Of a stretch of 64,000 nt of DNA, positions 46,295-56,571 are shown piece by piece. Both the position numbers and the translations under genes were made by a program. Every line of letters starts with the position of its first letter. Within the stretch, counting starts at the first letter, position 1. The notes under the pieces are model-generated. The model did not search any database and was not told the DNA's origin. It was given only the letters and a program-made list of their open reading frames with translations. Source of the DNA: Isoetes taiwanensis (Eukaryota; Streptophyta; Lycopodiopsida; Isoetales; Isoetaceae); contig JAJEKV010000131.1 of the NCBI GenBank assembly GCA_021234155.1, positions 742,001-806,000 of the forward strand. Reading direction: 5' to 3'.

Positions 46295-46409
46295 GGGGAA
46301 TGGAGGTTGGTCCTCCATTCCCGGTTTTGCAGGTGACCCGCTCCCGGCTAACGCCGGTCGCGGGACCCCACCTGCAAATCCGGGAATGGAGTCCCAACCT
46401 CCATTCCCC
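46295..46409. mobile_element. 115-bp foldback element (MITE-like) nested in the CACTA
   Basis: The two halves are near-perfect inverted repeats: GGGGAATGGAGGTTGG at the left is matched by CCAACCTCCATTCCCC at the right, and pairing continues through ATTCCCGG and TTGCAGGTG almost to the centre. TA dinucleotides at both edges (46,293-46,294 and 46,410-46,411) would fit a Tc1/mariner-type target duplication. It has no coding capacity. Confidence 0.6.
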
Positions 46410-46439
46410 TATACAATGCTGCTAGAAAACCATCACAAA

Positions 46440-47110
46440 ACATTAACAAAATATTGCAGGCCATTAAACCCTTATTGCAGGCCATTAACTAAATATAATT
46501 CTAATCTTTGATGTCTATAAGACATGTCCCCCTTTGCCAAGTTAAAAATCCTCAAATTTTCTTAAAAGAATACCACAAGCCAGTTCTATGCCCAGTAAAC
46601 CAAATCGATGGGTAGATCTCCTTGGTCTCCACCATTGTAATGGCCATGGATCAGTTGTCATGTTAACTCTATTCACTACCAAGGGTCCACCATACTAGAC
46701 CATACTTGCAACCATGGGCAACTTTCATGCCATTGTTGCAGGCCATAAACCAAATATTACCCTAAACCTTTGATGTCCATAAAAAACGTCCCTCTGTGCC
46801 TAGTTAAATATCCAGAAATTTACTCAAAGGAATACCACGAGCCATTTCTCTGCCCAAAAAAATAAATCCATTCAATGGGCTAGATCCCTTTGGTCCACAC
46901 CATTGTAATGGCTACAGATCAGCTGAAGTGTTGACTCTGTTCAATACCATGGGTGCACCACTTGACAGTAATCCACATTTTTCTATTTCAAGTGTAAAAT
47001 TTAAAACTTAACCTTACTTGCAACCATGGGCAGCCAATATGCCATGGGTTCACCACTTGACAGTAATCTACATTTTTCTATTTCAAGAGTAAAATTTAAA
47101 ACTTAACCTT
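46440..47110 (+). repeat. Duplicated segments inside the CACTA element
   Basis: About 46,460-46,700 and 46,735-46,960 are diverged copies sharing TTGCAGGCCATAA, TTTGATGTC, GAATACCAC and CACCATTGTAATGGC. A closer duplication (CACCACTTGACAGTAATC... to ...TTACTTGCAACCATGG) occupies about 46,950-47,035 and 47,049-47,122. Confidence 0.75.
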
Positions 47111-48614
47111 ACTTGCAACCATGGTATGCCATGTCTCTTTTGTCCAAGAACATTGGACTATTTCGAGGGGTGAAAGCCTACCAAGATTTTGTAGAATGCA
47201 GCAAACTGCACTCTAGGGCATATTGCCTATCCTACAAATTCAATGTAGCAGCGAGCCACCCCTAAATGAGGGGGGTGTCCTTGCATTTAATTAATTATCT
47301 AATTAACTGGCCAGCTTGCTATCAAAGGTGTGCAAATTACTAGAGCTCACATATTAGTTTACCAGAGTGGTGTCTAAGGCCATCGCAGCTTTGAAGATTA
47401 GTAGATTGCTAGACTCTTTCGCCTTATGCTTTTCCTTGAGCACCTCTGGCCAAACTAGAAGCTCAGCTATGTGAAACCTACCCATAGCCTTATTCCCAGA
47501 CAAAGTCGGCCACTGTGAAAACCTACCACTGATAAATCTGACACAAAGTCTGACGCATTTTCTGACGATAAATCGGCTTTTTTACGCGTGTTATCGGCGT
47601 TCTATCGACGCTTTTCGACGATTTGCCCTGACGAAATACGGCGCTTTTTCGGCGTTACAATTCGGCGATTTATGTATCCCGTGCGCATATATCGGCGTAT
47701 ATTTTTTCGATTTAATAATCGGCGAAATATCGTAATATTGTCGGAAAAAGCGTCGAAAAAGCAATCGTCGAGAATATCACATAAACATAAGCATCGAGCA
47801 AAAATCTCTAAACGATCGACGATTTTTCTGACAAAAAATGGCCATTCTCTTGTAGTGTCGGTCACGGGTCAGAACACGAACCTCATTCTAAGCCAGTCTG
47901 GCCCCTTCACCCACAACCAGGTGGGGTTCTTGTACACAGGCCGAAATCTAGTAATGCACTAAGAGGGACTAGCTAGGAGCATCATCTACTAAGCTTTACG
48001 TCTCTACCCCCCTTCCCAATACAATGAGTCCACAGAATGCATCCGTCCATCATATCAACATAAGTAAATAAGAACTAATCTAATTCATAGAGTTAGGTTC
48101 TTTAGTTAGAGTCAATCTCAGGATCTGCTTGGCTACTAAGGGTGATTTAATAGGCTAAACCTACTAGTTCGAAGGCTGGAACAAGGTTTAAGCTATTCAA
48201 TCGAGCTCCCTGGTTCACTCCTATCGATCCGAAGGCGTCCATGTCTCTGTTCTGCTTTGAGATGCGGTCGGAGGGATGATCTGACAAGATGGGGCGCACA
48301 GGCAGATCGTGGGAGTTGGAATTGACTCCTCAGGCGCGCGAATCGGAGCTTGGAAGGTCTGTGGGCGAAAAAGGGAATGTTAGGGTTTGATGCCTTATGT
48401 AGGCTATCAGTTAGGTTTAGGGTTTCCATGACCCTTGGTCTACCTTTAATGGGTTAAAGGTCTAAAGGTGTCCGTTGCCCCATTGCAAGTTGCCCCCCTA
48501 GGGCGTCCTTGCTTGGGTACACATCGGCGTCGTTGCCGGGCGGCGGTCTGGTGCGTGCCGGTAGCGATGCGGTGATAACGTCTTGAGGACCGTATATCGT
48601 CTTCGAACGCGTCA

Positions 48615-48626
48615 TTCTCCCACCTT
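48615..48626 (-). promoter_or_regulatory. Polypurine tract of the LTR element
   Basis: AAGGTGGGAGAA on the minus strand directly abuts the TGACGC start of the 3' LTR, where plus-strand DNA synthesis is primed in LTR retrotransposons. A second similar purine run (CCAAGGTGGGGAGAA) lies about 40 bp further inside. Confidence 0.7.
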
Positions 48627-49440
48627 GAATTGATGATGTCTGCAGCATCATGGTTCTCCCCACCTTGGGGTTTTCTTAACCTGCAATCAACCTCATGCAT
48701 ACCATATACTTATTATTATAGTTATACATTTAATAGGATTACCTCAAGGTAGTATTTATAGAACATTATTATACTATTATCCAATCCAATGGTTATCACT
48801 TATGTCATTATAACAATAACTCCTAATTTCTCGGTTTATTATTATATATACAATTATTGCTCGAGGTACTCTTTATTCCTTGCAACACATTATAACAAAA
48901 TTGTGTTGCAAGTCTTCAATGAGTTCGACCTCTCGGCCCTCGGGGGCTCTATTGGCTGCGGTCAACACTACGTTAGTACCATTAATATTAATAAAATTTT
49001 TGGTTATATGGTGACCACCCCACCTATCTACATGGATGCATGGCTAATCTCTCGGCGTAGGAAGAGGGTGAATCTTCCATTATGGCCGGGAGGCGGCGCT
49101 CTATATGCCTATATGCCACTCATGCCTACACCTTTAGTTGCCCGGCGTGGAGGATAGGTCCTTCCCGGTATATGGGGCGTGAAGGCCGATTCCTCCCTAT
49201 CAAAGCATATATGGGGCTAGAGGTGCTTTTCCTATCAATGCATTCCTCAATGACCTCCTTTCTCTCGAGGGTCGTCTACTTCCGATGGGGCCGAGTAGAC
49301 TTTCCAAAGCGACACCCTTGGTCGTACCTACATTGACATTACACCACGTCCTAGAGATTACCGTAGTAATCTCATCATCGATTAACAACGCATGCAACCC
49401 TTACCTCATAGGTTGCATCGAGATTATACTTAACTAGGCA
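48627..49440 (-). other. Non-coding 3' part of the retrotransposon
   Basis: About 800 bp between the chromodomain end and the polypurine tract, without a recognisable frame. A plus-strand frame at 48,789-49,157 is antisense to the element and shows no domain. Confidence 0.5.
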
Positions 49441-49446
49441 AAGCTG

Positions 49447-49760
49447 TTAATCTACACAAATCGACATGCCTGGAGAGCGATTTCTTCGGAGATGACTTTG
49501 TCGTCCCATTGCTCCATAAAAGCGTAGATACTTGTTTTCCGGATCTCTTTTAAGTACCCATGTCGGCGTCTTCCACCCGGCAAGTGTTTCCACTTGACCA
49601 AGTATTGAGAAACTCCGATCTCCTTGTTTTCTTGAGTGCTTTATCAAGAATTAGCTCTGGAACTATTTCCATTTGCTCTTCTATCATTTCCAACATCGTT
49701 GGAGTGTCGAGGACTTCATCACGGGTGGGAGTGTGCTTCTTCGACAAACTCACGTGGAAG
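49447..49760 (-). pseudogene. Chromodomain at the integrase C-terminus
   Basis: Element-sense reading gives PELILDKALKKTRRSEFLNT, then a WSSG/WKTP segment and W.DADM-like residues. This corresponds to the P..ILD......G....VKW.G....TWED pattern of chromovirus chromodomains, in two overlapping frames. In this group the domain binds modified histone H3 tails and steers integration toward heterochromatin. Aromatic-cage residues cannot be judged because of frameshifts. Confidence 0.65.
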
Positions 49761-49764
49761 ACTT

Positions 49765-50700
49765 TGTGGATCTTTAAGTGTGGCCGGCAAGTCTAACTTT
49801 GTAGGATTGGTTACCCACTCTCTTGACTATTTTGAAGGGTCCAGCCCACCTTGGAGCAGGTTTCTTGCAATTCCCGATCACGAGCTTAAGCCTACTTCAC
49901 CTTGATCTTGAGCCATACATTTGTCGCCAACCCGAACTCCCGGACCATTTCGATGCTTGTCGGCGATGCTCTTTGATGACTCCCTTGCTGCTAGGAGATA
50001 TCCCGCACTTCTTCCACGAGCTGCTGCATATGTGGCTCAACATTTGTTGGGAGACTTCCACTTTGATGCGGGATTGTGCCAAGTGTCCGGAGTTAGGCAT
50101 TGGTAGCCGTAGTTGATCATGAGCGGCGACATTTGGGATGATTCACGCTTGGTGCTATTGTATGCAAACTCCACCAAGTGAATAAATTCCTCCCACATAT
50201 ACCTTGCTTGTTCCGGACATAGTTTTTGAACATGTCTTCCAATATTCTATTGACACGCTCCATTTGCCCATCCGTCACGTGGATGATAGGCGTGCTCATG
50301 GATAGCCGTTCAATCGTTGTGAAGAGATCACGCCGAGGCAGGCGATGAACGGATCTCGATTGGAAATAATTTCCCTTGGCATGCCATGAAGTCCGAAAAA
50401 TCTCTTTGGTGAAGAGCTTTGCCGTGTCCATAGGCTGTGTCAGGTGGTCACGCAAGGCACAAAATGGGCCATCTTCGACAACTTGTCGACTCTCGACCAT
50501 CAAGGCATCCTTACCTCTTCTTGTTCTTGGCGATTCCTGTTATAAAGTCCATCTTGAGGACTTCCCACTTAGCGTTGGCACCGCTAATGGTTCCAAGTGC
50601 CCCCGGTATTCGGAGTTGTTCGCCTTTGTTTGCTGGCATAGCCGACACTCCTTGATGTAGCGGGCTATGTGCTTCTTCATTCCGGCCAATAGTAGCCGCT
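49765..50700 (-). pseudogene. Integrase, degenerate
   Basis: The zinc-binding end is visible near 50,610-50,690 as YIKECRLCQQTK (C-x2-C). Near 50,220-50,330, RDLFTTIERLSMST..IIHVTDGQMERVNRILEDM matches the region with the catalytic Glu. RTSWHAKGNYFQS just upstream in the protein corresponds to the segment with the second catalytic Asp (usually GMPREIISDRD), here altered. The enzyme would insert the element cDNA; here it is broken in several frames. Confidence 0.8.
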
Positions 50701-51400
50701 ACGCACTTTGAAGTATGTCTTCATGAATCTGCGTGGGCGACTATTGAAATTTGTTGTGGGGTGTCGTGGAGGATCAACTTCCTTACTCCCGATGATTCCT
50801 GGCACGCACAACTTGTTCTTATGGTATAGGAGGTTACCTTCCTTCTTAAAATTTTTGAAGGTTTCCCTCTCCTTATCTGTTCTTGCTTCTTTGCACAAGC
50901 TTGCCCATACTTCCTTGAAGTCCACATCGTTGGCAAGGTTTCTTCTATCTTTTTTCCCGAAATCATTTGAAGAGCGTCGAGATTGCGTTGCGATTGCACT
51001 CACGGTTGTCGGTGGATGCCTTGAAAGCGCATCTGCTACCACATTAAGCTTCCGGGTTTTGTAGACTATCTCAAAGTCGTTACTCCTCGAGAAATTCCAT
51101 CCACCTTCTCGCGCCAGTTGAGATGTGGTTGTGTGAATCGTGCTAGAGGCTCGATGATCGGTGTCCAGCTGGAACTTCCTCCCTAAGAGGTAATGCCTCC
51201 AATTCTCAGCATACGACAAACGCTAGCGACTCTTGATCATCGTCCGGGGCAGCGTTTGGCGTCATTCATTTTCTTGAGTCATACGCTATTACCCGCTCTT
51301 CTTGCATGAGCCTTTGCACTTGTGGCTATCTTACTTTGCGTCGTTGCCACTAACTTGTCCTTTTAGGTCGGCGGGGTCAAGGCGAGGCGGTTGTCAAAGC
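50701..51400 (-). pseudogene. RNase H and integrase linker, degenerate
   Basis: The 180-codon frame 50,677-51,219 contains NWRHYLLGRKFQLDTDHRAS, then FEIVYKTRKLNVVADALSR, the classical RNase H end of gypsy Pol, followed by the linker and the SGYYWPE start of the integrase zinc finger. The earlier part of RNase H (51,220-51,400) is fragmented. It would degrade the RNA strand during reverse transcription. Confidence 0.85.
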
Positions 51401-52330
51401 TTCCTTCAACAACTCAAATCGCTTGGGCTTTCTTGAGCCAATGGTGCGCCCAATTTTTTTACTTTCTCGCCTTTGTCAAGTCCGATTGGTTTTGCTATCT
51501 TTGCGAAGTTCTTCACGAACTTCTGTAATACCCCTGCTAGGCCAAGGAAACTTGACCTCATGGGCGTTCTTTGGTGCCACCATTGGATTCTTGCTTCAAT
51601 CTTGGCGAGTGCCGAGATTCCTTACGCTGAAATCACATGACCGTGAGGTATTCCACCTTCTGCATTTAGCGAAGTGACGCCCGACAACTTGGCGCCTGGC
51701 CCGATGCCTCCTTAACTTCTTGAGCACCTTTCGGCGTACGAGCATGCTCTTGGTGGATTTCTTGTACACCGAGAATGTCGTCGAAGAATACTATCACAAA
51801 GGTGTCCAAGTATTCTCTCGAAGATGTCGTTCATGAGTCTCATGAGCGTGGTGGGCGTTGGATAGCCCAAATGGCATTACGGTGAATTCGTAATGCCCAT
51901 ATCTGATCTGGCCGTTTTGTGGATGTCCTCTTCTTTTATTCTGACTGCGGTGATAAGCGACCTTAGGTCGATCTTGGAAGACCTTTGCCCCTTGGAGCTG
52001 ATCCATCAAGTTAGATCGACGGGGAGTGCGTACTTGTTCTTGATGGTGTGCTTGTTCAATTTATGCGTAATCTATGCACATCCTCAAGCTTCCATCCTTC
52101 TTCTTGACAAAGAGGATGGGTGCCCCAAATGGTGAGACACTAGGCCTGATGAAGCCTAGATCGAGCAATTCTTGTAGCTGCTTCTTTAGCTCAGGTGAGT
52201 TCATGTGTGGTCATTCTATATGGGGCCTTGCTGCGTCGGCTTGGTCCCCGGTTCGAGTGCTATCTCACACTCTACTCCCCTGTGGGAGGAAGCTTCGATC
52301 TCATCCGGAAAGAGATCGTGGAACTCGCGT
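51401..52330 (-). pseudogene. Reverse transcriptase, degenerate
   Basis: In element order: [18 protein letters not shown] (about 52,080-52,135), KIDLRS-like residues near 51,960, YGHYEFTVMPFGLSNA (about 51,860-51,910) and LDTFVIVFFDDILGVQ (about 51,770-51,815), which holds the catalytic DD. This is a standard Ty3/gypsy polymerase, split by frameshifts and stops. Confidence 0.9.
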
Positions 52331-52332
52331 GA

Positions 52333-52954
52333 TCAAGTTGGCGATTGGCTGAGCACCTTGTCTTCTTTGCTTCCTTGGGCTTCGGGTTCCTCAATCTCGA
52401 GTTTGAAGATGTATGCTACCATCTCGCTCTTTATAGATTTGAGCAGCTTCTTAATGGACATACATTGCATGATGGGGGTAACTTCTTTACCTGTGATCTC
52501 AATGGCTTTGCCGTCGGCCGTTGGGAAGGTCACCTTCTGCTTCCCACAATCAATGATGGCCCCTGCTGGTCCAAGGTACTCCATTCCAACGATCAAGTAA
52601 GTATTTGCCAATGCCCATTACGCCCCCCCATATGGATATTAATCCACGGCAAGTCAATGTCGAAGTTGATTCTCTTCCCAGCTGTATGTCTTATTGCCCC
52701 GCTTGCCAAGATTACGGGCCTTGGTTTGGACTTTAGGGGTTTCAATTTCAACACCTCAGGGATGCGAAGTTATGGCTACTTCCAGAGTCTATCAAGACTA
52801 TGAAGGACTTGGCCTTTGCCTTCCCTACTGTGGTGATTACCTTATATAGGGTCTCTGCATGTTCTGTATCTATAGCGGCGAAGATGTGGCACTCACCCCT
52901 GAATGTAATCAGCGTGCCTCCTCGCCGCCGTCTTCGTCGGCCGGAGTGTCCCAT
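52333..52954 (-). pseudogene. Aspartic protease, degenerate
   Basis: FIVLIDSGSSHNFAS (about 52,755-52,800) is the D-S-G active site of the retroviral-type protease. The following frame (52,333-52,611) contains YLIVGMEYLGPAGAIIDCGK and KVTFPTADGKAIEITG, the usual gypsy continuation toward the polymerase, although LGM.WL is expected where VGMEYL stands. A frame break lies near 52,620-52,750. Confidence 0.85.
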
Positions 52955-52979
52955 CCCCCAATTACGCTAGTCTTTGAGC

Positions 52980-54140
52980 TCATAACAAATGGGCGATTCG
53001 ATGCGTTCGGTGGCCCGGCTGGAAACATCTAAAGCGGTAGCCGCTTCTCCATGCATTCCGCCTTTTCTCCTTGGGCATCGCTTTGTAAGAAGGACCGTCT
53101 TTGCTTTCGGTAATTGGAACCTTCTGTTTGTCCTTGAAGGACACACGCTTTCTTTCTCTTTGTTTCCCACGGTTGTTATTGTATGGGGACTTTCTTTGGG
53201 CTTGGGCTGGCTGCCCTAGGACTGTAGCTCCCATTTGCTTTCCCTCTATCGATAGTAAAGGCTGCCTGCATAGCAGCTGCTCGTGGTCCGGATCCTTGCA
53301 AAACTAATTGCCTTGGATTACGCTTCCCGATCTTGTTTTAGGGTCTATTGCCCTTACGAGCTTCAGTTTCCTCGTTCGGTCCTTCTATGTAGCTTTCCAC
53401 TGCGTGTTTCTCGCTTCGGCTTAGGCACATACGGTCTTAGTCTCATGAATTCTTGATTGTACACGCGCACCGTCTTGTAACCCTCGCGCAATCGTGAGAA
53501 CTGGCGCATCATATTCGACTTGTGTTCAGGAACATAGTGGTTTAAAGCTTTTGAGAACTTCTTAAATCGGCATGCGTCTCGCTCAATCCATGGGCCTTGG
53601 CATAGCCTTCCACCGGATGTATGCGGCCCCTTTCGGGTTGGCTATTGCCACCACGCCTTTGTCCTTATCCTTCATTAAAGTAGGCATTGCCATACTGGCT
53701 CATTTCGTCGAGCCATGCCCTCGCCTCTAAACCGGATCTGTTTCGCCCAGAAAGCATTCGAGTTCGGGCTTTCCATACATTGCCAGTCTTTGAGTCCACC
53801 TTCTTCGGTAGTCCGGGGCCTTGGCGTCCTTACGTGCATTTGTCTCTACGGTCCGGGCACCTTTCGGCCTCTTTTCGGTTGAGAATCCAGGGGCGAGCTT
53901 TTGGTCCGGAGGTCTACGTGCTAGGGGACCTCCTTCTCTTATTCCTCCTCTTGTCTTTTCCCCGACTTTGGGGTGTGGATTTAATGGCCGGCTGATGCTT
54001 GGGCTGCTAGTAGAACCTTTATCTGGTCCAGCTCACATTGCATCGTGACATCTCCTCTTCTGGGGTCATCGGACCATATCCTTCAAACAGGTTCCTTTGA
54101 AGGTGTTCGGGCCTTCTGTTTTGCTCGACCGTTCGTTGTT
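52980..54140 (-). pseudogene. Gag, degenerate, with zinc knuckle remnant
   Basis: Element-sense pieces include FLGETDPV and ARAWLDEMSQYGNAYFNE-like residues (about 53,640-53,760), then QFSRLREGYKTVRVYNQEFM (about 53,450-53,510), which follow the F.G..P..A..WL and QF..L.QG..TV.EY..EF pattern of retrotransposon gag. FRCFQPGHRTHRI near 52,990-53,030 is a CCHC knuckle that has lost its first Cys spacing and last Cys. Gag packages element RNA. Many frameshifts are present. Confidence 0.75.
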
Positions 54141-54338
54141 CCCTATCTGCATACACAATTGGTCATGGTTGTACGGTTAGTTTTATTTGTTCTCTTGCAT
54201 TATATGTGATGTTGGTATAGTTGTGGAACAAAAATACATCAACAAAACATTTTAAGTGCAAAAGAAGTTATATTCATATTATATAATATGTTAATACAAC
54301 AAAGGCTTAGGGATCAAGATTCCTAACTATTCTTGATA
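54141..54338 (-). other. Spacer between the second accessory gene and gag
   Basis: About 200 bp of AT-rich sequence containing ATATTATATAATAT-type sequence (about 54,272-54,286), which could act as a TATA element for gag, but it does not resemble the CTATAAATAG boxes of the two upstream genes. Confidence 0.35.
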
Positions 54339-55848
54339 TCAGCGGTAGGATGGGTTATCCTCTAGGAACTTCTTCACTTGGGCTGTCCCCCTTTGAATGA
54401 CCTAAGTTCCTAAGGGCGTTATTTGAAGATCCCCCCGCAAAGCTCTCGCCAACTCTTCTACCTGGCTTTCGGAGGTATAGGCTGAGTCCTTTGCCAGTCT
54501 TCCACATGCGTCAGTAAGGTATGGCGAGAAGTCAAAAACATCGAGTGCTACTGCTCTCTTCACCGGGATGGCATAGTTGTTGGGTGTTGGGAGCTAGCCG
54601 AGCATGCCGGCCAAAGCACGAGTGCAATTAGCATCGATACTCCTTCCCTCGCCAGGGGTGAATTTGCGGTGAATTACGCTATTCTTCCATCCATCGTACG
54701 GGAAGGTAATATCGCAAGGACACACATGGATTGCGTGGCCGGTCCTCGCCTCCCAGCTCTGTGTCTCTGGGGCATAGTCGTCGACTTCCACCGTGGTGAG
54801 CTCCTGTAGTCTCATTGCTGAAGCTCTCCTTGGGTCGAACTTCGCCCTCTTAGCTCCCGGGGGAGGCATTGACCGAGGAACTTGCCGTTAAGATGTTGGC
54901 GGCGTGGCGGATCCCCATCATTCTGTAGAGCTAGGAACTCTTCCCTCGTCGGTGAGTGGGTTTGCGGCCTGGATGCGCTTCCATAATCACGCACGATGTT
55001 CTTGTAGAGGCTTGGATATGGGGGTCGACTCTCGTGTAAGTGTCGGCTTCCTTACTTGGAGTGGGAAGTCGGAGGTTCCTCGGACGATGAAGTCGTCTAG
55101 GTCTGTTCTCCGGAGTTTGTGCAGCAACTTCGTCGGTCGATACTCCCTTTCCCTGCATTAGGGAGGTTTTGGATGGCGCTTAGGAGCAAAAATTCTTAAG
55201 CCCTCGACAATGATGGGGGCTAGGCTTGTGATGCCTAGCCCAAGGGGTGGCGCGATCCTAAGAGTTTCTTGAAGCTTCTTTCGAAGTCTTGCCACTCTTG
55301 TTACGCTTACTTTGCTCTTAAATTTGGGTCGAGCTTCGGCGTAGTCTTCATCCTCTTCTTGACTCGTCGTCTTCTTCTTTTCCTTCTTGCTCTGTTCGAT
55401 GCTGCGTAAAATTTTGTTATTCTTCTTGTGGCTAATGGGTCCCGTCCATGGGGAATGGAGGTTGCTCCCATGGGGTTTCGGCGTGATGGGTAGGAAGATG
55501 GCTAAGGCGGTGTTGAAGAGAAGTATTTGGTCCTGTTGTGTCGGGACCATTGGCTCGGCGTCTTCTTTGGGCCTTGTTTGTGAGATACTTAGCAATGTTT
55601 GGAACATCGCCTAAGGCTGCTTGAAGGGATTGCCTAGGAACAAAGTAGCCTATGCAAGGGGGGAGCTGCACTAGAGATGGCCCTACCCTAGCTTGAAATT
55701 CTGACAGGGCTCTGCTATAGGCTGGGGTTGCGTGCAAGGTTGCTTGGACATCTATCTCCTTCCGGAAGACACGGAAAATTTCATCGATGTCAGCCTCGGC
55801 AGCATGAGCGCTGGCGCTGTACCATCTTCTGAAATCAGAGGTTGCCAT
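54339..55848 (-). pseudogene. Accessory gene 2 of the LTR element, unknown function
   Basis: The start is the ATG at 55,846-55,848 (MATSDFRRWYSASAHAAEAD), 114 bp below a TATA box. The first 92 or so residues read cleanly (DIDEIFRVFRKEIDV, LPPCIGYFVPRQSLQ). Coding then continues in other frames: a Lys/Glu-rich segment (KKEKKKTTSQEEDEDYAEAR), VTRVARLRKKLQETLRI, LLHKLRRTDLDDFIVRG, EEFLALQNDGD, then a long clean stretch with YAPETQSWEARTGHAIHVCP, DITFPYDGWKNSVIHRKFTP and VKRAVALDVFDFSPYLTDAC. In-frame TAG codons occur at 54,594-54,596 and 54,402-54,404; the probable end is TGA 54,339-54,341. The full product would be about 500 residues. I do not recognise it; it is not gag, envelope-like or an obvious histone fold. 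Position and matching promoter suggest expression together with the H3-like gene. Confidence 0.6.
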
Positions 55849-55961
55849 GAGTTTAATGAGGAAGAGAGTAGCAAACGGTTGCAAGAGCGCCTCAGGGAGC
55901 TGAAAAATCGGCTAAGAGGGCAGGAGCAATTTTTGTAGGGTGCTATGTGTGAAATAAGGGT

Positions 55962-55971
55962 CTATTTATAG
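55962..55971 (-). promoter_or_regulatory. TATA box of accessory gene 2
   Basis: CTATAAATAG on the minus strand, identical to the box of the H3-like gene and in the same GGGTCTA...TTTATAG plus-strand context. The start codon is 114 bp downstream. Confidence 0.75.
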
Positions 55972-56161
55972 AAAAGGGGAAAACCCTAATTTTTGGGTGA
56001 CTTGAAAAATTCTTGGGGTTGGGCAATTTTAGCCTATACTGAGGTCAAAATGGGAGTTTGAAGACTAATTTAAGGGTTTGGGCATGACTGGGTTACCTAA
56101 AGAAGCTAACACAACAGGTTGAAGATCATTTGGACAAGTTCTGGTGAAGAAATGGTAGGAG

Positions 56162-56228
56162 GTCTCACAGCTAGCGCCTCGCTCAAAAACTACACTTTAG
56201 TTTCTTGACCAGGCGCGACGTGTGAGAC
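56162..56228. repeat. 67-bp palindromic element P1
   Basis: Left arm GTCTCACAGCTAGCGCCTCG then CTCAAAAACTA; right arm is its near-complement, ending AGGCGCGACGTGTGAGAC. It lies about 190 bp upstream of the accessory gene 2 TATA box and can form a long hairpin. Confidence 0.85.
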
Positions 56229-56361
56229 ATCAGTCCCATTTTGATCGAAACGTGTCCAATTTAGGTAAATTAAGGGTATAAGGATGACAGACTCCTCAAT
56301 TTAGGCAGAATTGACGCCTTATTTGGTCAATTTGGAGTAGTTTTAGGCAAGTTTGGGCAAG

Positions 56362-56428
56362 GTCTCATAGCTAGCGCCTCGTCTAAAAACTAAAGTTTGG
56401 TTTCTTGACCAGGCGCGACCTGTGAGAC
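56362..56428. repeat. 67-bp palindromic element P2
   Basis: Same design as P1 and exactly 200 bp from it: GTCTCATAGCTAGCGCCTCG, central ACTAAAGTTTGGT, right arm AGGCGCGACCTGTGAGAC. Confidence 0.85.
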
Positions 56429-56571
56429 ATCACACTTTTCAGTCTGCAACTGTCCTATTCTGCTAAAACAAAGACTAAAACCGGCTAGTTTGTCCTAATT
56501 AGGCAAGTCCAGGCACATATTTTACTCAAAATTGTTTTATATTACAAAGTTTTTAACTATTTACAAAATGT

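Larger units (their letters stand above)
43142..47857. mobile_element. Complete CACTA transposon inside the 3' LTR
   Basis: Terminal inverted repeats begin CACTACAAGAGAATG at 43,142 and end with its complement at 47,857; after three mismatches they continue as TTTTTTGTCAGAAAAATCGT, giving about 40-bp repeats. The insertion is flanked by 3-bp duplications TCG (43,139-43,141; 47,858-47,860), the CACTA signature, and the other LTR gives the unoccupied site. Subterminal arrays of AAAATCGTC/GTCAGAAAAAT units fill 43,150-43,500 and of CGGCGAT/GTCGAAAAA units 47,530-47,840. No transposase core is recognisable in the 4.7 kb, so it is probably non-autonomous. Orientation is undetermined. Confidence 0.93.
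42427..48614 (-). repeat. 3' LTR, interrupted by a CACTA element
   Basis: Two parts, 42,427-43,141 and 47,861-48,614, together about 1.47 kb, align end to end with 58,540-60,019. It starts TGTGACGTCCCC and ends GCGTCA on the plus strand, giving TG...CA termini. Between the parts sits the CACTA insertion with its TCG duplication. Confidence 0.9.

Noticed and set aside
54339-55848. Envelope-like gene of an errantivirus or sirevirus-type element
   Set aside because: It lies before gag, not between pol and the 3' LTR, and shows no signal peptide or membrane segment.
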